A stretch of 64,000 nt of DNA from Ornithinimicrobium sediminis (GCF_021272345.1 NZ_JAJSDQ010000003.1:62001-126000), one strand, 5' to 3'; shown: positions 9,243 through 19,157, counted from the stretch's first letter. Numbers and translations are program-made. The notes: generated by a model from the sequence alone, not told the origin.

Positions 9243-9944
9243 CTAGGCCCCGGGGCGCGCCAGCCCGGCCTCGAACGCCACGATCACGGCCTGCACCCGG
9301 TCACGCACGCCCAGCTTGGCGAGCACGTTGGAGACGTGGGTCTTGACCGTGGCCTCGCTGACCCACAGGTCCGCGGCGATCTCGGCGTTGGACAGGCCCC
9401 GGGCCAGCCGCACGAGGACGTCGCGCTCGCGGTCGGTGAGCTGGGTCAGGGCCTCGGTGGCCTGCGGCGGCCCCGGGGTCACGGCGGGCTCGGTCAGCCG
9501 CGGGCCGCCGTCGGCGTCCACCCGGCCGGTCATCCGGCTGATGACCCGCCGGGTCACCTCCGGCGCCAGCAGCGCGTGCCCCCCGGCGACGGCGCGGATG
9601 GCGTCGAGGAGGTCCTCGGTGTCGGCGTTCTTGAGCAGGAAACCGCTCGCGCCCGCCCGGAGCGCGTCGAAGAGGTAGTCGTCACGGTCGAAGGTCGTGA
9701 GGATGACGACACGCGCGTCGGACTCCGCGACCACGACGCGGGTGGCCTCGATGCCGTCCAGCACCGGCATCTGCACGTCCATGAGCACGACGTCGGGCCG
9801 GTGCTGCCGCACCCCTTCGATCGCCTGCCGGCCGTCGGTGACCTGACCGACGACCTCGATGTCCTCCTCGGTCGAGAGGATGAGCGCGAAGCCCGAGAGC
9901 AGGAGGGGCTGGTCGTCGACGAGCAGCACGCGCACCGGCCTCAC
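9243..9944 (-). CDS. LuxR/NarL-family response regulator
   Basis: A 233-residue regulator: receiver domain at about 4-125 with acidic pair D10/D11 and phospho-acceptor D56 (VVLMDVQMP), then a LuxR-type HTH (LTDRERDVLVRLARGLSNAEIA and VSEATVKTHVSNVLAKL) at about 165-225. A proline- and glycine-rich linker joins the two. The GTG at 9944 overlaps the kinase stop codon, so the two are coupled. The adjacent NatAB-like exporter is the most obvious regulatory target, by analogy with bacitracin/LiaRS- and DesKR-type systems; this is inference. Confidence 0.93.
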   Translation of the reverse strand: MRPVRVLLVDDQPLLLSGFALILSTEEDIEVVGQVTDGRQAIEGVRQHRPDVVLMDVQMPVLDGIEATRVVVAESDARVVILTTFDRDDYLFDALRAGASGFLLKNADTEDLLDAIRAVAGGHALLAPEVTRRVISRMTGRVDADGGPRLTEPAVTPGPPQATEALTQLTDRERDVLVRLARGLSNAEIAADLWVSEATVKTHVSNVLAKLGVRDRVQAVIVAFEAGLARPGA

Positions 9945-11443
9945 CGGACGGCTGCCTCGTCGGTGACACCGGACGGTGCGGGGGCGACCGGTGCCGGGGC
10001 CCCGCTGCCGGAGCCCCCACGAGCGCCGGTCCGGTCCCGGGGGACGCCTTCCAGGGGGAACCACACCCGCACGCGGTAGCCGCGCTCGGCCCGTGGGCCG
10101 ACCTCGACGCCCCCGCCGAGGTGGTGCGCACGCTCCCGCATCCCGACGTGACCGAGGCCGGTGCCGGAGGTGCCGACGCGTGGCGCCCCGTCGTCGAGGA
10201 CCTCCACCTCGACGACCCCGCCCTTGTCCTGTCCCTCGTGGTCCCGGCTGCTGCGGCCCGTTCCTCCACCGTCGTCGCCCCCCGCGCCGGCGACGACCCG
10301 GACGGTCACCGAGGCGTGCCGGGCGGTGGAGTGCCGGCGCATGTTGGCCAGCGCCTCCTGCACGACGCGGTAGACGGACAGCTGCACCGGTCCGGGCACC
10401 TGCGCACTGAGCCCGGGGGTGGACTCGACCAGCGTGTGCCGCACCTCGCACATCGGCGTGCCCGCCTGGTCGACAAGCACCGGCAGGTCGCCCAGCCCCG
10501 GCTGTGGGAGCCGGTCACCGGCCACCGCGCCCGGAGAGCCGTCGGCCTCGGCCTCTCCGCTGCGCAGCGTGCCGAGGAGGTCGCGCATCTGTCCGACCGC
10601 GTCGCGGGAGGAGCGCTCGACCGCGCTGAGGGCCTCGGCCGCTGCCTCGGGGTGGGTGGTGAGCACGCGACGGGCGGCGGCGGCCTGGACGCCCATGACC
10701 GAGACATGGTGGGCGACGACGTCGTGGAGCTCGCGGGCGATGCGAAGGCGTTCGTCGACGACCGCCTGGTCTCGCAGCCGCGCACTCTGCGCCCGGATCG
10801 TGTCGGCCTGGGCGACGACCTGGGCGGTCCGGTGAGCGCCACGCCAGGCGACCTGCCCGAGCACGATGGCACCGACGAAGTAGACGAGGTTCGTGAGCAG
10901 CACCCACATCACGGCGGCAGCCACCGGGGGGATCAGCCCCTGCGACTGGGGTGCCTCCTCTCCGAGGATCGCCTGCACCCCGGAGGCCAGCGCCAGGAAC
11001 CACGCCACCCACAGGAACATGGCGGCCATGATGGCCAGCACGACGTAGGGCACGGCTCGGCGTTCCCGCGCCCAGGCGACGCCGGAGTAGATCGCGAAGA
11101 AGTAGAGCACCTGCATCGGCAGCGAGGCGACCGCCAGAGGGACGACACTGCCCAGGACGAGGAGGTGGGCGGACGCACCGGCCGCGACGGACAGCGGGTG
11201 GGACCGGCGGAAGACCAGCAGGACGGCCGCGCTGACGACAGCGGCGTACTGCACCGGGCGGTCGCCACCACCACCCCCGTCGAGGCCGCCCAGCCCGCCC
11301 ATCGACAGCATCACCTCGAGCCCGAGGACACCCAGCACGAGGAAGGCCACCGTGATCCATACGTCCACCCGGCGCTGGGCGGGGGTGGGTCCGGGACGCC
11401 GCCACTCCTCCTCGGCCCCCATGAGTCGCTCGAACGCCTGCAC
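9941..11443 (-). CDS. DesK/LiaS-type sensor histidine kinase
   Basis: A 500-residue kinase. Residues about 25-200 contain five or six transmembrane helices with very short extracytoplasmic loops, as in intramembrane-sensing kinases. The HisKA_3 dimerisation helix has the phospho-acceptor H240 in RIARELHDVVAHH. The ATPase domain follows, with N-box VVQEALANMRRHS and G-box GTSGTGLGHVGMRER; a Gly/Asp-rich stretch interrupts it. The GTG at 11443 is supported by a TACCCT hexamer at 11450-11455 with a 6-nt spacer; an ATG at 11423 is the alternative. It is cotranscribed with the response regulator. Confidence 0.9.
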   Translation of the reverse strand: MQAFERLMGAEEEWRRPGPTPAQRRVDVWITVAFLVLGVLGLEVMLSMGGLGGLDGGGGGDRPVQYAAVVSAAVLLVFRRSHPLSVAAGASAHLLVLGSVVPLAVASLPMQVLYFFAIYSGVAWARERRAVPYVVLAIMAAMFLWVAWFLALASGVQAILGEEAPQSQGLIPPVAAAVMWVLLTNLVYFVGAIVLGQVAWRGAHRTAQVVAQADTIRAQSARLRDQAVVDERLRIARELHDVVAHHVSVMGVQAAAARRVLTTHPEAAAEALSAVERSSRDAVGQMRDLLGTLRSGEAEADGSPGAVAGDRLPQPGLGDLPVLVDQAGTPMCEVRHTLVESTPGLSAQVPGPVQLSVYRVVQEALANMRRHSTARHASVTVRVVAGAGGDDGGGTGRSSRDHEGQDKGGVVEVEVLDDGAPRVGTSGTGLGHVGMRERAHHLGGGVEVGPRAERGYRVRVWFPLEGVPRDRTGARGGSGSGAPAPVAPAPSGVTDEAAVR

Positions 11444-11546
11444 CGGTCCAGGGTATGCGGCGCCGGCCTGCCCACTCCTCCCCCGTACGACGGAGATCGA
11501 GGTCTACGCTGCGAGGACCAGGGCACCGAGGGATCAGGAGACGTTC

Positions 11547-12158
11547 ATGGCACTCACCGTCACCATCGTCGGAGCCGGGCGGGTCGGGTTGGCCCTCGGC
11601 ACCAACCTGGTCCGGCTGGGGCACACCGTGCGGTATGCCGTGCGTTCCAGCCGGGAGCACAGGCTGCCGGCGGGCACCGAGAGCGTCCCCGTCTCCGGGG
11701 CGTCCGAGGACGCCGACCTCACCATCCTCGCGGTGCCGCTGAGCGCGGTGGGGGAGATGGTGCAGGCGCTACGGATGCCGCCCGGTGCGATCGTCGTCGA
11801 CGCGACCAACCCGTTCGGCCAGCACCTGCCCGACGGCGTCCCGAGCGCAGCGCGGCTCATCGAGTCCCAGGCCGGCGACGTGCGGGTGGTGAAGGCGTTC
11901 AACATCCTGGGCTCCGAGCACATGACCGACCCTGGCCTGCCCGGTGGCCGCAAGCCGCTGCTACCGGTGGCCGCCGACGACGACCTGGCCCGGGCCAAGG
12001 TGGTGGGCCTGGCCCGGGACATGGGCTTCGACGCCGTCGAGGTCGGCGGCCTGGACAACGCGTCGGTCCTGGAGGAGGTGGCGCGCTTCTGGGGACTGCT
12101 CGCCTTCACCGGCGGCCGTGGCCGGGATGTCGTCCTGGTCGCCGAGCAGCGCAGCTGA
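11547..12158 (+). CDS. NADP(H)-binding F420-reductase-like protein
   Basis: A 203-residue Rossmann protein with dinucleotide motif VTIVGAGRVGLALGTNL at the N-terminus, NPFG at the end of the fold and VKAFN/LGSEHM, typical of NADP oxidoreductase, coenzyme F420-dependent (FNO-like) proteins. The true substrate is unclear; such proteins also include imine-reductase-like and ferric-reductase-like members. An AGGAG site lies 8 nt before the ATG, and a TACGCT hexamer near 11512 could be the -10 element. It is divergent from the histidine-kinase gene. Confidence 0.82.
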   Translation: MALTVTIVGAGRVGLALGTNLVRLGHTVRYAVRSSREHRLPAGTESVPVSGASEDADLTILAVPLSAVGEMVQALRMPPGAIVVDATNPFGQHLPDGVPSAARLIESQAGDVRVVKAFNILGSEHMTDPGLPGGRKPLLPVAADDDLARAKVVGLARDMGFDAVEVGGLDNASVLEEVARFWGLLAFTGGRGRDVVLVAEQRS

Positions 12159-12221
12159 GCCCAGGGCGCAGTGACGTCCACACCTGGGGGCAGCACAGCA
12201 GAGGCGCCGCGGGGGGGAGCG

Positions 12222-12827
12222 TCACGGGGCTGTCTCGGTGGTCCACTCCGGCCCCTGCACCCGACTGGTGCTGTAGCGGCCCGACCACCATCGCGGCGCT
12301 ACACGGGCCCGGTGCACACGCCGATGCGCCGGAAACCTCCTGCCCGCCGCGTCCCGGGCCGTGAACTCCGTCCTCGGGAACTGTTCGGAGCGCACCAGCT
12401 CGGCCGGTGCCTCCCCGACGGGAGACAGGGGGTCCACATGCACCAGGGCGAGCCGGTAGCCCGTGTCCTCCAGTGCCCTGGCCAGCGCGTGGAGCGTGAG
12501 CTCCCCGGCCCGCTTCTCCAGCCGCCACTGGTGGCTCTTGCTCCACCCCCGCCAGTCGGCATACTCCCGCTGCGAGCGCTGCGTCTCCCAGCGGTGCATC
12601 CTCATCGCCACGCCGACGGCAGCCTCCAGGTCGAGCGACTCCCTGCCCTGGACCAGCTCACGCGCGTACGTAGGGCGCGTCGGTCCCCTCCCGCGGACCA
12701 CGGGGACACGGGTGCCTCTGCCCGCAGCCGTCCGCCCCCTGTCCACAGTGCGACCACGGACACCGGTGCGGCCGTCTGCTCCGGTGGGAGCGGCTGCCGC
12801 TGTCCCGTCTGCTGAGGATGTCGCCAT
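12222..12827 (-). CDS. Hypothetical protein with helix-turn-helix-like segment
   Basis: A 201-residue basic protein. Residues 1-55 are low complexity (Ala, Gly, Arg and Thr). The middle (about 60-135) resembles an XRE-type HTH: LEAAVGVAMRMHRWETQRSQREYADW, WSKSHQWRLEKRAGELTLHAL and DTGYRLALVHVD, the last being typical of small actinobacterial XRE regulators. The tail after about 140 is again Arg-rich and unlike any family I recognise. The ATG at 12827 has only a weak GAGG site. It faces the NADP-oxidoreductase gene convergently. Confidence 0.65.
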   Translation of the reverse strand: MATSSADGTAAAAPTGADGRTGVRGRTVDRGRTAAGRGTRVPVVRGRGPTRPTYARELVQGRESLDLEAAVGVAMRMHRWETQRSQREYADWRGWSKSHQWRLEKRAGELTLHALARALEDTGYRLALVHVDPLSPVGEAPAELVRSEQFPRTEFTARDAAGRRFPAHRRVHRARVAPRWWSGRYSTSRVQGPEWTTETAP

Positions 12828-12990
12828 ACCTCAGCCTCGGGCCCATGGTCATCGCCGCACCGGCCTCACGTCATCCTGTGGACGGCCCGGATGGTGGGAC
12901 CGGGGCTGGGGACGGCGTGCACCGCCCCGCGCCGCCGAGGCTCGTCCTCCCCGGACCGGGGCGCCTGTGGAGCCGAAAGGCCGGCACTGC

Positions 12991-13062
12991 GCGGCTGCTG
13001 CACACCTGCCCCGAGCCATGGGGCAGGTGCCCCGCCGACCGGGGCAGACGTGCAGCAGCCGC
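12991..13062. repeat. Large nested inverted repeat in a 316-bp gene-free stretch
   Basis: Arms of 22 nt (12991-13012 and 13041-13062) are complementary at 20 of 22 positions. Nested inside are a perfect 9-bp stem (13004-13012 with 13020-13028) and a 5-bp stem (13029-13033 with 13041-13045), so the element can switch between one long hairpin and two short ones. It lies between the serS stop (13144) and the HTH gene start (12827), both on the minus strand. A terminator for serS or an attenuator is possible; no T-tract follows. I see nothing else that codes in 12828-13143. Confidence 0.6.
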
Positions 13063-13143
13063 ACGATCACCCTGGTCGGGCCGCGCACAGCGAGGGTCGA
13101 CGTCACGAAGCAGGCTCAGCCCCGACGCGACGCGGACGCAGCC

Positions 13144-14424
13144 TCAGACGGCTGCGACCGGACGCAGGACGTCCTCACCGACATAGGGACGCAGGGCCTG
13201 CGGCACGAGCACCGAGCCGTCGGCCTGCTGGTGGTTCTCCAGCAGCGCCACGACCCACCGCGTCGTCGCCAGGGTGCCGTTCAGCGTGGCCACGGCCCGG
13301 GTGCCCGAGCCCAGCGGGTCGCGCTCGCGGGTGCCCAGGCGTCGGGCCTGGAAGGTCGTGCAGTTGGACGTCGAGGTGAGCTCGCGGTGCCGGCCCTGGG
13401 TGGGGACCCACGCCTCGCAGTCGTACTTCCGGGCTGCCGGGCCGCCCAGGTCGCCGGCGGCCGTGTCGATGATGCGGTAGGGCACCTCCATGGCGTCGAG
13501 CATCTCGCGCTCCAGCTGCAGCATGCGTGCGTGCTCGGCGGGCGCGTCCTCGACGCGCACGTAGGCGAACATCTCGACCTTCTGGAACTGGTGCACCCGG
13601 ATCACGCCGCGGGTGTCCTTGCCGTGGCTGCCTGCCTCGCGGCGGTAGCACGTCGACAACGCCGTGTACCGCTTCGGCCCCTCGGACAGGTCGAGGATCT
13701 CCCCGGCGTGGAAGCCGGCGAGCGCCACCTCGGACGTGCCGGTGAGGTAGAGGTCGTCTGCCTCCAGCCGGTAGACCTCGTCGGCGTGGGCGTCCAGGAA
13801 GCCCGCACCGGCCATCGTCTCGGGGGTCACCAGGGTCGGCACCGCGAGCTGCTGGAAGCCCGCCTCGTAGGCACGCTCGAGGGCCATACGCATCAGCGCG
13901 AACTCCAGCCGGGCACCCACACCCACCAGGTAGTAGAAACGTGAGCCCGACACCTTGGCGCCCCGGCCCATGTCGATGGCGCCGAGCAGGGTGCCGAGCT
14001 CGAGGTGGTCCCGCGGCTCGAACCCCTCCGCGGCGAAGTCCCGCGGGGCACCGTGCTCCTCCAGCACGACGTAGTCGTCCTCGCCGCCGGCCGGCACACC
14101 GTCGATGACGACGTTGCCGATCCGGCGCAGGGCGCCGTCGCGCTCCGACGCCGCGTCGGAGGCCATCCGCTCCAGCTCCTTGACGTGGGCAGCAGTCTCC
14201 TTGACCTGGTCGAGGAGCACCTGCTTGTCCTCGCCGGAGGCCTTCGCGACCCGCTTGCCGAAGGCCTTCTGCTCGGCCCGCAGGCGCTCGAAGTCGGACA
14301 GCGCCGTGCGGTGGCGGGCATCGGCCGTCAGCACGAGGTCCACGAGGGTCTCGTCCTCACCACGTGCGCGCTGGCTGGCGCGCACCCGGTCGGGCTCGTC
14401 ACGAAGCATGCGGATGTCGATCAC
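13144..14424 (-). CDS. serS: Seryl-tRNA synthetase
   Basis: A 426-residue class II aminoacyl-tRNA synthetase that charges tRNA-Ser. The N-terminal antiparallel coiled coil (about 25-105) is followed by the catalytic core with motif 2 ([22 protein letters not shown]) and motif 3 ([19 protein letters not shown]). The [17 protein letters not shown] stretch is the serine/ATP pocket signature. The GTG at 14424 begins [17 protein letters not shown], the normal SerRS N-terminus, and follows a TACAGT hexamer (14431-14436) by 6 nt, suggesting a leaderless mRNA. A 6-bp hairpin overlaps the stop codon. Confidence 0.97.
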   Translation of the reverse strand: MIDIRMLRDEPDRVRASQRARGEDETLVDLVLTADARHRTALSDFERLRAEQKAFGKRVAKASGEDKQVLLDQVKETAAHVKELERMASDAASERDGALRRIGNVVIDGVPAGGEDDYVVLEEHGAPRDFAAEGFEPRDHLELGTLLGAIDMGRGAKVSGSRFYYLVGVGARLEFALMRMALERAYEAGFQQLAVPTLVTPETMAGAGFLDAHADEVYRLEADDLYLTGTSEVALAGFHAGEILDLSEGPKRYTALSTCYRREAGSHGKDTRGVIRVHQFQKVEMFAYVRVEDAPAEHARMLQLEREMLDAMEVPYRIIDTAAGDLGGPAARKYDCEAWVPTQGRHRELTSTSNCTTFQARRLGTRERDPLGSGTRAVATLNGTLATTRWVVALLENHQQADGSVLVPQALRPYVGEDVLRPVAAV

Positions 14425-14481
14425 GCCCCAACTGTATGCCGGGTGGCCGGCCCGCAGGCCTCCCGGCAGTACGGTGCATGC

Positions 14482-15693
14482 ATGACGAACGAGCCGAGCT
14501 GGCTGCTGATGGGGGTGGTGGTGGCCCTGAGCCTCGCCCTGCTGGGGGTGGTGGCAGCCCTCACCCTGTCCGAGGCCACGGCCATGGCCGACCTCCGCGA
14601 GACCAGGAGGTCCGCCAGGCGGGCACGCGGTCGGGCTCCTCGGTCGGCGTTCGGCGGTGCGCCCGAGACCGCGCTGCAGCGCGTCGCGGTCATCGTCAAC
14701 CCGACCAAGTTCGACGACGTCGCCGCCGTCCGGCGCACGCTGACCCGGGTGTGCCGGGACAAGGGCTGGGACGAGCCGGTCTGGCTGGAGACGACGGCGG
14801 AGGACCCGGGCACCGGCCAGACGCGCGAGGCCCTGGAGGCCGGCGTCGACCTGGTCTGCCCGCTGGGGGGTGACGGCACCGTGCGCACCGTCGGGGCGGC
14901 ACTCGCCGACACCGGGGTGCCGATGGGCCTGCTGCCGGGTGGCACCGGCAACCTCCTCGCACGCAACCTGTCGCTGCCCATCGACTCGGTGACCCGGGCC
15001 TTGGAGGTCGCCCTGACCGGACGCAACGTGCGCATCGACACCTGCAGGATGACGCTCACCCGACCCACCGAGGCACAGGTCGCCGAGCGGGTGCTCGACG
15101 AGGACGACCCCAGCCAGGCGGTCGAGGACTCCGACGTCATCGGCCACGTCGACCCCGAGACAGGCGAGGTCACACCGGTCACCGACGAGGAGGTCTTCCT
15201 GGTGATGGCCGGAGTGGGCTTCGACGCCGAGGTGATGGCCGGTGCCCCCGAGGACCTGAAGGCGCGGATGGGCTGGGCGGCCTACGTCGTCTCGGCCGCA
15301 CAGCACCTCAAGGGTCCCGAGTTCGTCGCCGACCTCCGGCTCGACGACGGCACGCAGGTCCGCCGCCGCGCGCGCAGCATCATCGTCGGCAACGTCGGCA
15401 AGCTGACCGGGGGTGTGACCCTGCTGCCCGCGGCGCGCTTCGACGACGGGGTCGTCGACACCGTCGTCATCGCGCCCAAGGGCGTCGTGGGGTGGGGGGC
15501 GGTCGCGGCCCAGGTCCTCACCCAGCAGCGCAAGGGGCACAAGCGGGTGGAGCACTTCTCCTCGGGCCGGGTGCGCATGGAGCTGTCCAAGCCGATCGAG
15601 GTTCAGGTGGACGGGGACACCCTGGGCACGGCCACGGAGCTCGACCTGGTGGTCAACCCCGGCAGTCTCATCGTGCGGCTGCCGCAGGGCTGA
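14482..15693 (+). CDS. Diacylglycerol kinase-family lipid kinase, membrane-anchored
   Basis: A 403-residue protein with a predicted N-terminal membrane helix (about 8-32), unusual for a DgkB/YegS relative, then the DAGK catalytic domain. Signature motifs are VNPTKF, GGDGT at 129-133 and [12 protein letters not shown] (about 151-161), which bind ATP and lipid. An acidic insert around 195-235 separates the two lobes. It probably phosphorylates diacylglycerol or a related lipid at the membrane. The ATG at 14482 lies 6 nt after a TACGGT hexamer (14470-14475), and serS is transcribed divergently from the same 57-bp gap. Confidence 0.88.
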   Translation: MTNEPSWLLMGVVVALSLALLGVVAALTLSEATAMADLRETRRSARRARGRAPRSAFGGAPETALQRVAVIVNPTKFDDVAAVRRTLTRVCRDKGWDEPVWLETTAEDPGTGQTREALEAGVDLVCPLGGDGTVRTVGAALADTGVPMGLLPGGTGNLLARNLSLPIDSVTRALEVALTGRNVRIDTCRMTLTRPTEAQVAERVLDEDDPSQAVEDSDVIGHVDPETGEVTPVTDEEVFLVMAGVGFDAEVMAGAPEDLKARMGWAAYVVSAAQHLKGPEFVADLRLDDGTQVRRRARSIIVGNVGKLTGGVTLLPAARFDDGVVDTVVIAPKGVVGWGAVAAQVLTQQRKGHKRVEHFSSGRVRMELSKPIEVQVDGDTLGTATELDLVVNPGSLIVRLPQG

Positions 15694-15727
15694 CCCTGGC
15701 GGTCGCCCTCGGTGCTTCTCATGCCGG

Positions 15728-16219
15728 TCAGTCGGCCCGCCCGGACCGGGCGGCGTCGAGCGCGTGCCGTTCCTCCGGGCTCAGCGTGATCTCGCTGCCG
15801 CCTTTGACCACCCCCTTGGCGTAGGTGCGGCTCTCACCCCGAGCGTGGATCGAGCTGATCACCATCCCGTCACCCCTGTCGTCGACGACGGCGGCGCTGA
15901 AGGACATCTGGCCACCCATGTCGCCGAAGGCGTCGTAGCGCACCACCGCCACGTGCTGCAGCGTCTGGGCCAGCCCGTCGCGGAGCTCGGCGACCGCCCG
16001 CTCCACCTCGTCGGTCCGGGCGCTCTCCCCGTCGACGCGTCGTGACTGCCGGGCGAGCACGGTGGCGACATCGGCGGCCCCGTCACCCCACAGCACCTGG
16101 AAGCGCCGCAGCATCACGGCATACCGCCGACGCTGCACCAGCGCCATGACCAGGGCCACCAGCGCGACGAGCAGCGCCACGGCGGCAAGACCGATCGAGG
16201 CCAGGTCGGACGGGTCCAC
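15728..16219 (-). CDS. DUF4446 family protein
   Basis: A 163-residue protein: one N-terminal transmembrane helix, a short helical stretch, then the conserved block [42 protein letters not shown], which identifies DUF4446, and SRTYAKGV. Function is unknown across the family. I prefer the GTG at 16219 ([10 protein letters not shown]), because a TACGCT hexamer (16227-16232) sits 7 nt upstream; a GTG at 16243 is the alternative. It is convergent with the lipid-kinase gene. Confidence 0.85.
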   Translation of the reverse strand: MDPSDLASIGLAAVALLVALVALVMALVQRRRYAVMLRRFQVLWGDGAADVATVLARQSRRVDGESARTDEVERAVAELRDGLAQTLQHVAVVRYDAFGDMGGQMSFSAAVVDDRGDGMVISSIHARGESRTYAKGVVKGGSEITLSPEERHALDAARSGRAD

Positions 16220-16282
16220 AGCCCCGAGCGTATGCGGTGGCACCCGCAGTGCGATGTCAGCCGGGCCGTCTAGGTTTGGGCC

Positions 16283-18472
16283 ATGGACGGGACCAGGCGG
16301 CGGCAGGGGGCCCTGCTGCTGCTCACCCTGACCGTCCTCGCGCTGCTCACCGCTATGGTGCTGAGCGTGGTCCAGCGTCCCGCGCCGCCGACGGCCGTCC
16401 AGGCATCACGGGTCGTCGTGGTCGGTGTGCCGGGCCTGGCGTGGTCGCAGGTGGACGCCGAGATGCCGCATCTGGCTCGCTGGGCCGACAGCGGCGCCGC
16501 GGGCAACCTCGTGGTCCGTGGCGCGCGTCTGGTCACCTGTGACGCCGACGGGTGGCTGACGCTCGGTGCCGGCCAGCGCGCCGCGGCCGCCGGCCCCTCG
16601 GCCGAGGACCCCGAGGGGTGCTGGAGCGGGGTCGAGCCCGTGACCGGGGGGGACGCCCCGCCCGGTGGTGCGCTCGTGCCCGAGATGCAGGTGTGGCAGG
16701 AGGGTGCCGACGGCCGACCTCTCGACGCTCGCCTCGGCTCCCTGGCGCGGGCCGTGGGCAGCGAGCCGGGCCTCGACGAGAGCTGCGTGATGATGGCGCA
16801 CGGACCTCTGGCCGCCCTCGGTGCGGCAGACGGGGAAGGGCAGGTCGCGGCCTACCGCGCGGGCACGCTCACCGAGTGGGCCGGCCCCTCCGGATGCCCG
16901 TTGGACCTCGTCGACACCGGCACCGCCACCGCGGCCGAGATCGACACGGCGCTGGCCCGCTGGGAGCCGCAGCTGCCGGAGGGCTCGCTGCTGGTCGTGG
17001 CCGGACTGTCCGACAGCCAGGTGGAAGGCCGTGCGGCGCTGCACCCCGTCGTGCTGCACACCGTCGGGAGCGACGAGACCCCCGGACTGCTGGTCTCGAC
17101 GACGACGCGACAGCCGGGGCTCGTGCAGACGGCCGACCTGACGGCGACGCTCGTCGACGTCCTCGGGGCGCCCGTGCCCGACCACGTCGCCGGCCGGCCG
17201 GTGACGGTCCGTCCCGTGGAGGACGGCACGGTGGACCGGCTGCGCGACGTCGGTGCCGCGGCGACCGGGGTGAGCGTGGTGCAGGGCTGGGTGTCCGCCG
17301 CCGTGCTGGCCGGTCTGGTCGTGGTGCTGGGCGGGGTGCTCCTGGCCCTACGGCGCCGCCCGGCGTCCCGGTGGCGCACAGCCCTGGCCGTCACCGGCAC
17401 GGCGGCCATGGCTGCCCCGGTGGCGGGCCACCTGTCGGCCCTGGTGCCGTGGTGGCGCGTCGGCCTGGGCGACCTGCCGGGCGAGCGCAGCTGGTGGGGC
17501 CCCGGCGTGGCGCTGTCCCTGGCCGTCCTCGCCCTCATCGCCCTGGTGCTCCTCGTGGCCTGGGGCGGCCCGTGGCGCCGGGACCCGCTCGGGCCGATCG
17601 CCGTCGTCGCGGCCGTCACCGTCGTGGCGCTCGGCGTCGACGTCATCGCCGGTGACGGCGACCACCTGTCCCTGACCTCCGTGGTGGGGGTCGCGCCCCT
17701 GCGGGCGGGGCGCTTCTACGGGATCGGCAACGTCGCCTTCGGCATCCTGTCCGCGGCCGGGCTGATCCTGGCCGGGTGCCTCGCCTCCTGGCTGCAGCCG
17801 CGACGGTGGGCCGCCGCCGCGGCCGTGCTCGTCACCGGCGGGAGCACCGCGGCCATCGGTGGGGTGCCGGTGTGGGGAGCCGACTTCGGCGGCATCCCCG
17901 CCATGGTGGCCTCCACCGCCGTGCTGGCACTCGCCGCGGCGGGTCTGCGGCTGACCGCCGCACGGGTGCTCCTCATCGGCCTCGCCGCGGTGCTCGTCTC
18001 GGCAACCGTGATGGTGCTCGACTGGGCGCGCGGGCCGCAGGCTCGCACGCACCTGGGCGACTTCGTCCAGTCGGCGCTCGACGGCGAGGCGCTGGGCATC
18101 GTGCTGCGCAAGCTCGACCAGAACGCCGGCATGCTCGTCGCCTACCCCGCGTCGTGGATCGCGGTCGTGCTGCTGGCGCTCATCCTCTGGGGCGTGGCCG
18201 ACGCCGGCTCACCGCCCGGACGCGCGATGGCGCCGCTGTGGCGGGTGCCGATGGTGCGCTCCACGACCTGGGCGCTGCTGGTCTGCTGGCTCGTGGGCTG
18301 GGCGATGAACGACTCGGGCATCGCCATCGTGGGTCTCGGCATCACCGTGGCCGTCGGCGCGGCGATCTCGCTGGCTGCCCGGGTGACCGGCCCCGGGTGG
18401 GTCAGCGAGCCGACGACGACCCTGGTGCCCGGCGACGCAGGCGCGCCCCCCGCCGCCGCAGCGCGCGCCTGA
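16283..18472 (+). CDS. Polytopic membrane protein with degenerate alkaline-phosphatase-like ectodomain
   Basis: A 729-residue protein. One N-terminal helix is followed by a roughly 300-residue extracytoplasmic domain beginning VVVVGVPGLAWSQVDAEMPHLARWADSG. This resembles the first strand of alkaline-phosphatase/phosphodiesterase-superfamily proteins but lacks an obvious metal-binding nucleophile motif. About ten transmembrane helices follow (about 335-705). It is conserved in actinobacteria next to glycosyltransferases, so an envelope polysaccharide role is a guess. The ATG follows a TAGGTT hexamer (16271-16276) by 6 nt. Its 3' end overlaps the convergent glycosyltransferase by 71 bp. Confidence 0.78.
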   Translation: MDGTRRRQGALLLLTLTVLALLTAMVLSVVQRPAPPTAVQASRVVVVGVPGLAWSQVDAEMPHLARWADSGAAGNLVVRGARLVTCDADGWLTLGAGQRAAAAGPSAEDPEGCWSGVEPVTGGDAPPGGALVPEMQVWQEGADGRPLDARLGSLARAVGSEPGLDESCVMMAHGPLAALGAADGEGQVAAYRAGTLTEWAGPSGCPLDLVDTGTATAAEIDTALARWEPQLPEGSLLVVAGLSDSQVEGRAALHPVVLHTVGSDETPGLLVSTTTRQPGLVQTADLTATLVDVLGAPVPDHVAGRPVTVRPVEDGTVDRLRDVGAAATGVSVVQGWVSAAVLAGLVVVLGGVLLALRRRPASRWRTALAVTGTAAMAAPVAGHLSALVPWWRVGLGDLPGERSWWGPGVALSLAVLALIALVLLVAWGGPWRRDPLGPIAVVAAVTVVALGVDVIAGDGDHLSLTSVVGVAPLRAGRFYGIGNVAFGILSAAGLILAGCLASWLQPRRWAAAAAVLVTGGSTAAIGGVPVWGADFGGIPAMVASTAVLALAAAGLRLTAARVLLIGLAAVLVSATVMVLDWARGPQARTHLGDFVQSALDGEALGIVLRKLDQNAGMLVAYPASWIAVVLLALILWGVADAGSPPGRAMAPLWRVPMVRSTTWALLVCWLVGWAMNDSGIAIVGLGITVAVGAAISLAARVTGPGWVSEPTTTLVPGDAGAPPAAAARA

Positions 18473-19157
18473 CGTCACGGTACTGCCGCGCGCGGTGCAG
18501 CTGAGCGCGCCAGTCACGCCCGGTCACCCGGTGCCGGAGGCTGCACGGCACCTCGAGCACCCGGCCGCGGGACCGCAGCACGTCGACGGTCAGGCCGACC
18601 TCGACCCCCCATCCCGGGGCCAGCGGCGTCGCTCCGTCGAAGGCCCGGCGACTGAGGCACCGCATGCCGCTGAGGGGCTGCACGGCCTCCCAGCCGGTGA
18701 GCTCCCGGATGCCGTCGCGGGCCAGCCTCACGACGAAGCCGAAGCCCCCGCCGGCGCGCTCCTGCGGCGGCAGGACGGCGATCGTCATGTCCGCCTCCCC
18801 TGCCAGCACCGGGTCGCAGAGCACCCCGAGAGATGCTGCGCTCGCCTCGAGGTCGGCGTCCACGAACAGCAGCGGTGCACCCGGGTGACGCGCGGCGGCG
18901 GCGTCGGCCCCCGTCTGCAGGGCAGCAGCCTTGCCGCGGTTGTGCGGGTGCACCCGCACCTCGGCCCCGGCCACGCGGGCGGCCTGCGCCGTGGTGTCGG
19001 TGCTGCCGTCGTCGACGACCACGACCGCCGTCACCTGCGGCACGAGCGACAGTGCGGCGAGGGTCGCGCCGAGCCGTTGCTCCTCGTCCTTGGCGGGCAC
19101 CACGGCGACGACGCCGCGCTCCCCCGGGGAAGGACGCGGCGTCGACGGGCCGGGCAC
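18402..19157 (-). CDS. Family 2 glycosyltransferase
   Basis: A 251-residue GT-A enzyme of the dolichyl-phosphate-glucose/ExoO type: VVAVVPAKDEEQRLGATLAAL, nucleotide-binding VVDDGSTDTTAQAA and the DxD motif FVDADLEA. It has an Arg-rich C-terminal tail (last 30 residues). The GTG at 19157 is 5 nt after the stop of the DUF5926 gene, so it probably depends on translational coupling; no Shine-Dalgarno site is seen. It transfers an NDP-sugar to an unknown envelope acceptor. The final 71 bp lie inside the 3' end of the opposing membrane-protein gene. Confidence 0.87.
   Translation of the reverse strand: MPGPSTPRPSPGERGVVAVVPAKDEEQRLGATLAALSLVPQVTAVVVVDDGSTDTTAQAARVAGAEVRVHPHNRGKAAALQTGADAAAARHPGAPLLFVDADLEASAASLGVLCDPVLAGEADMTIAVLPPQERAGGGFGFVVRLARDGIRELTGWEAVQPLSGMRCLSRRAFDGATPLAPGWGVEVGLTVDVLRSRGRVLEVPCSLRHRVTGRDWRAQLHRARQYRDVRRALRRRGARLRRRAPGSSSAR

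Noticed and set aside
14478-14873. Alternative ATG at 14478 for the lipid kinase region
   Set aside because: It is out of frame with the DAGK domain; 14482 is in frame and has correct leaderless spacing.
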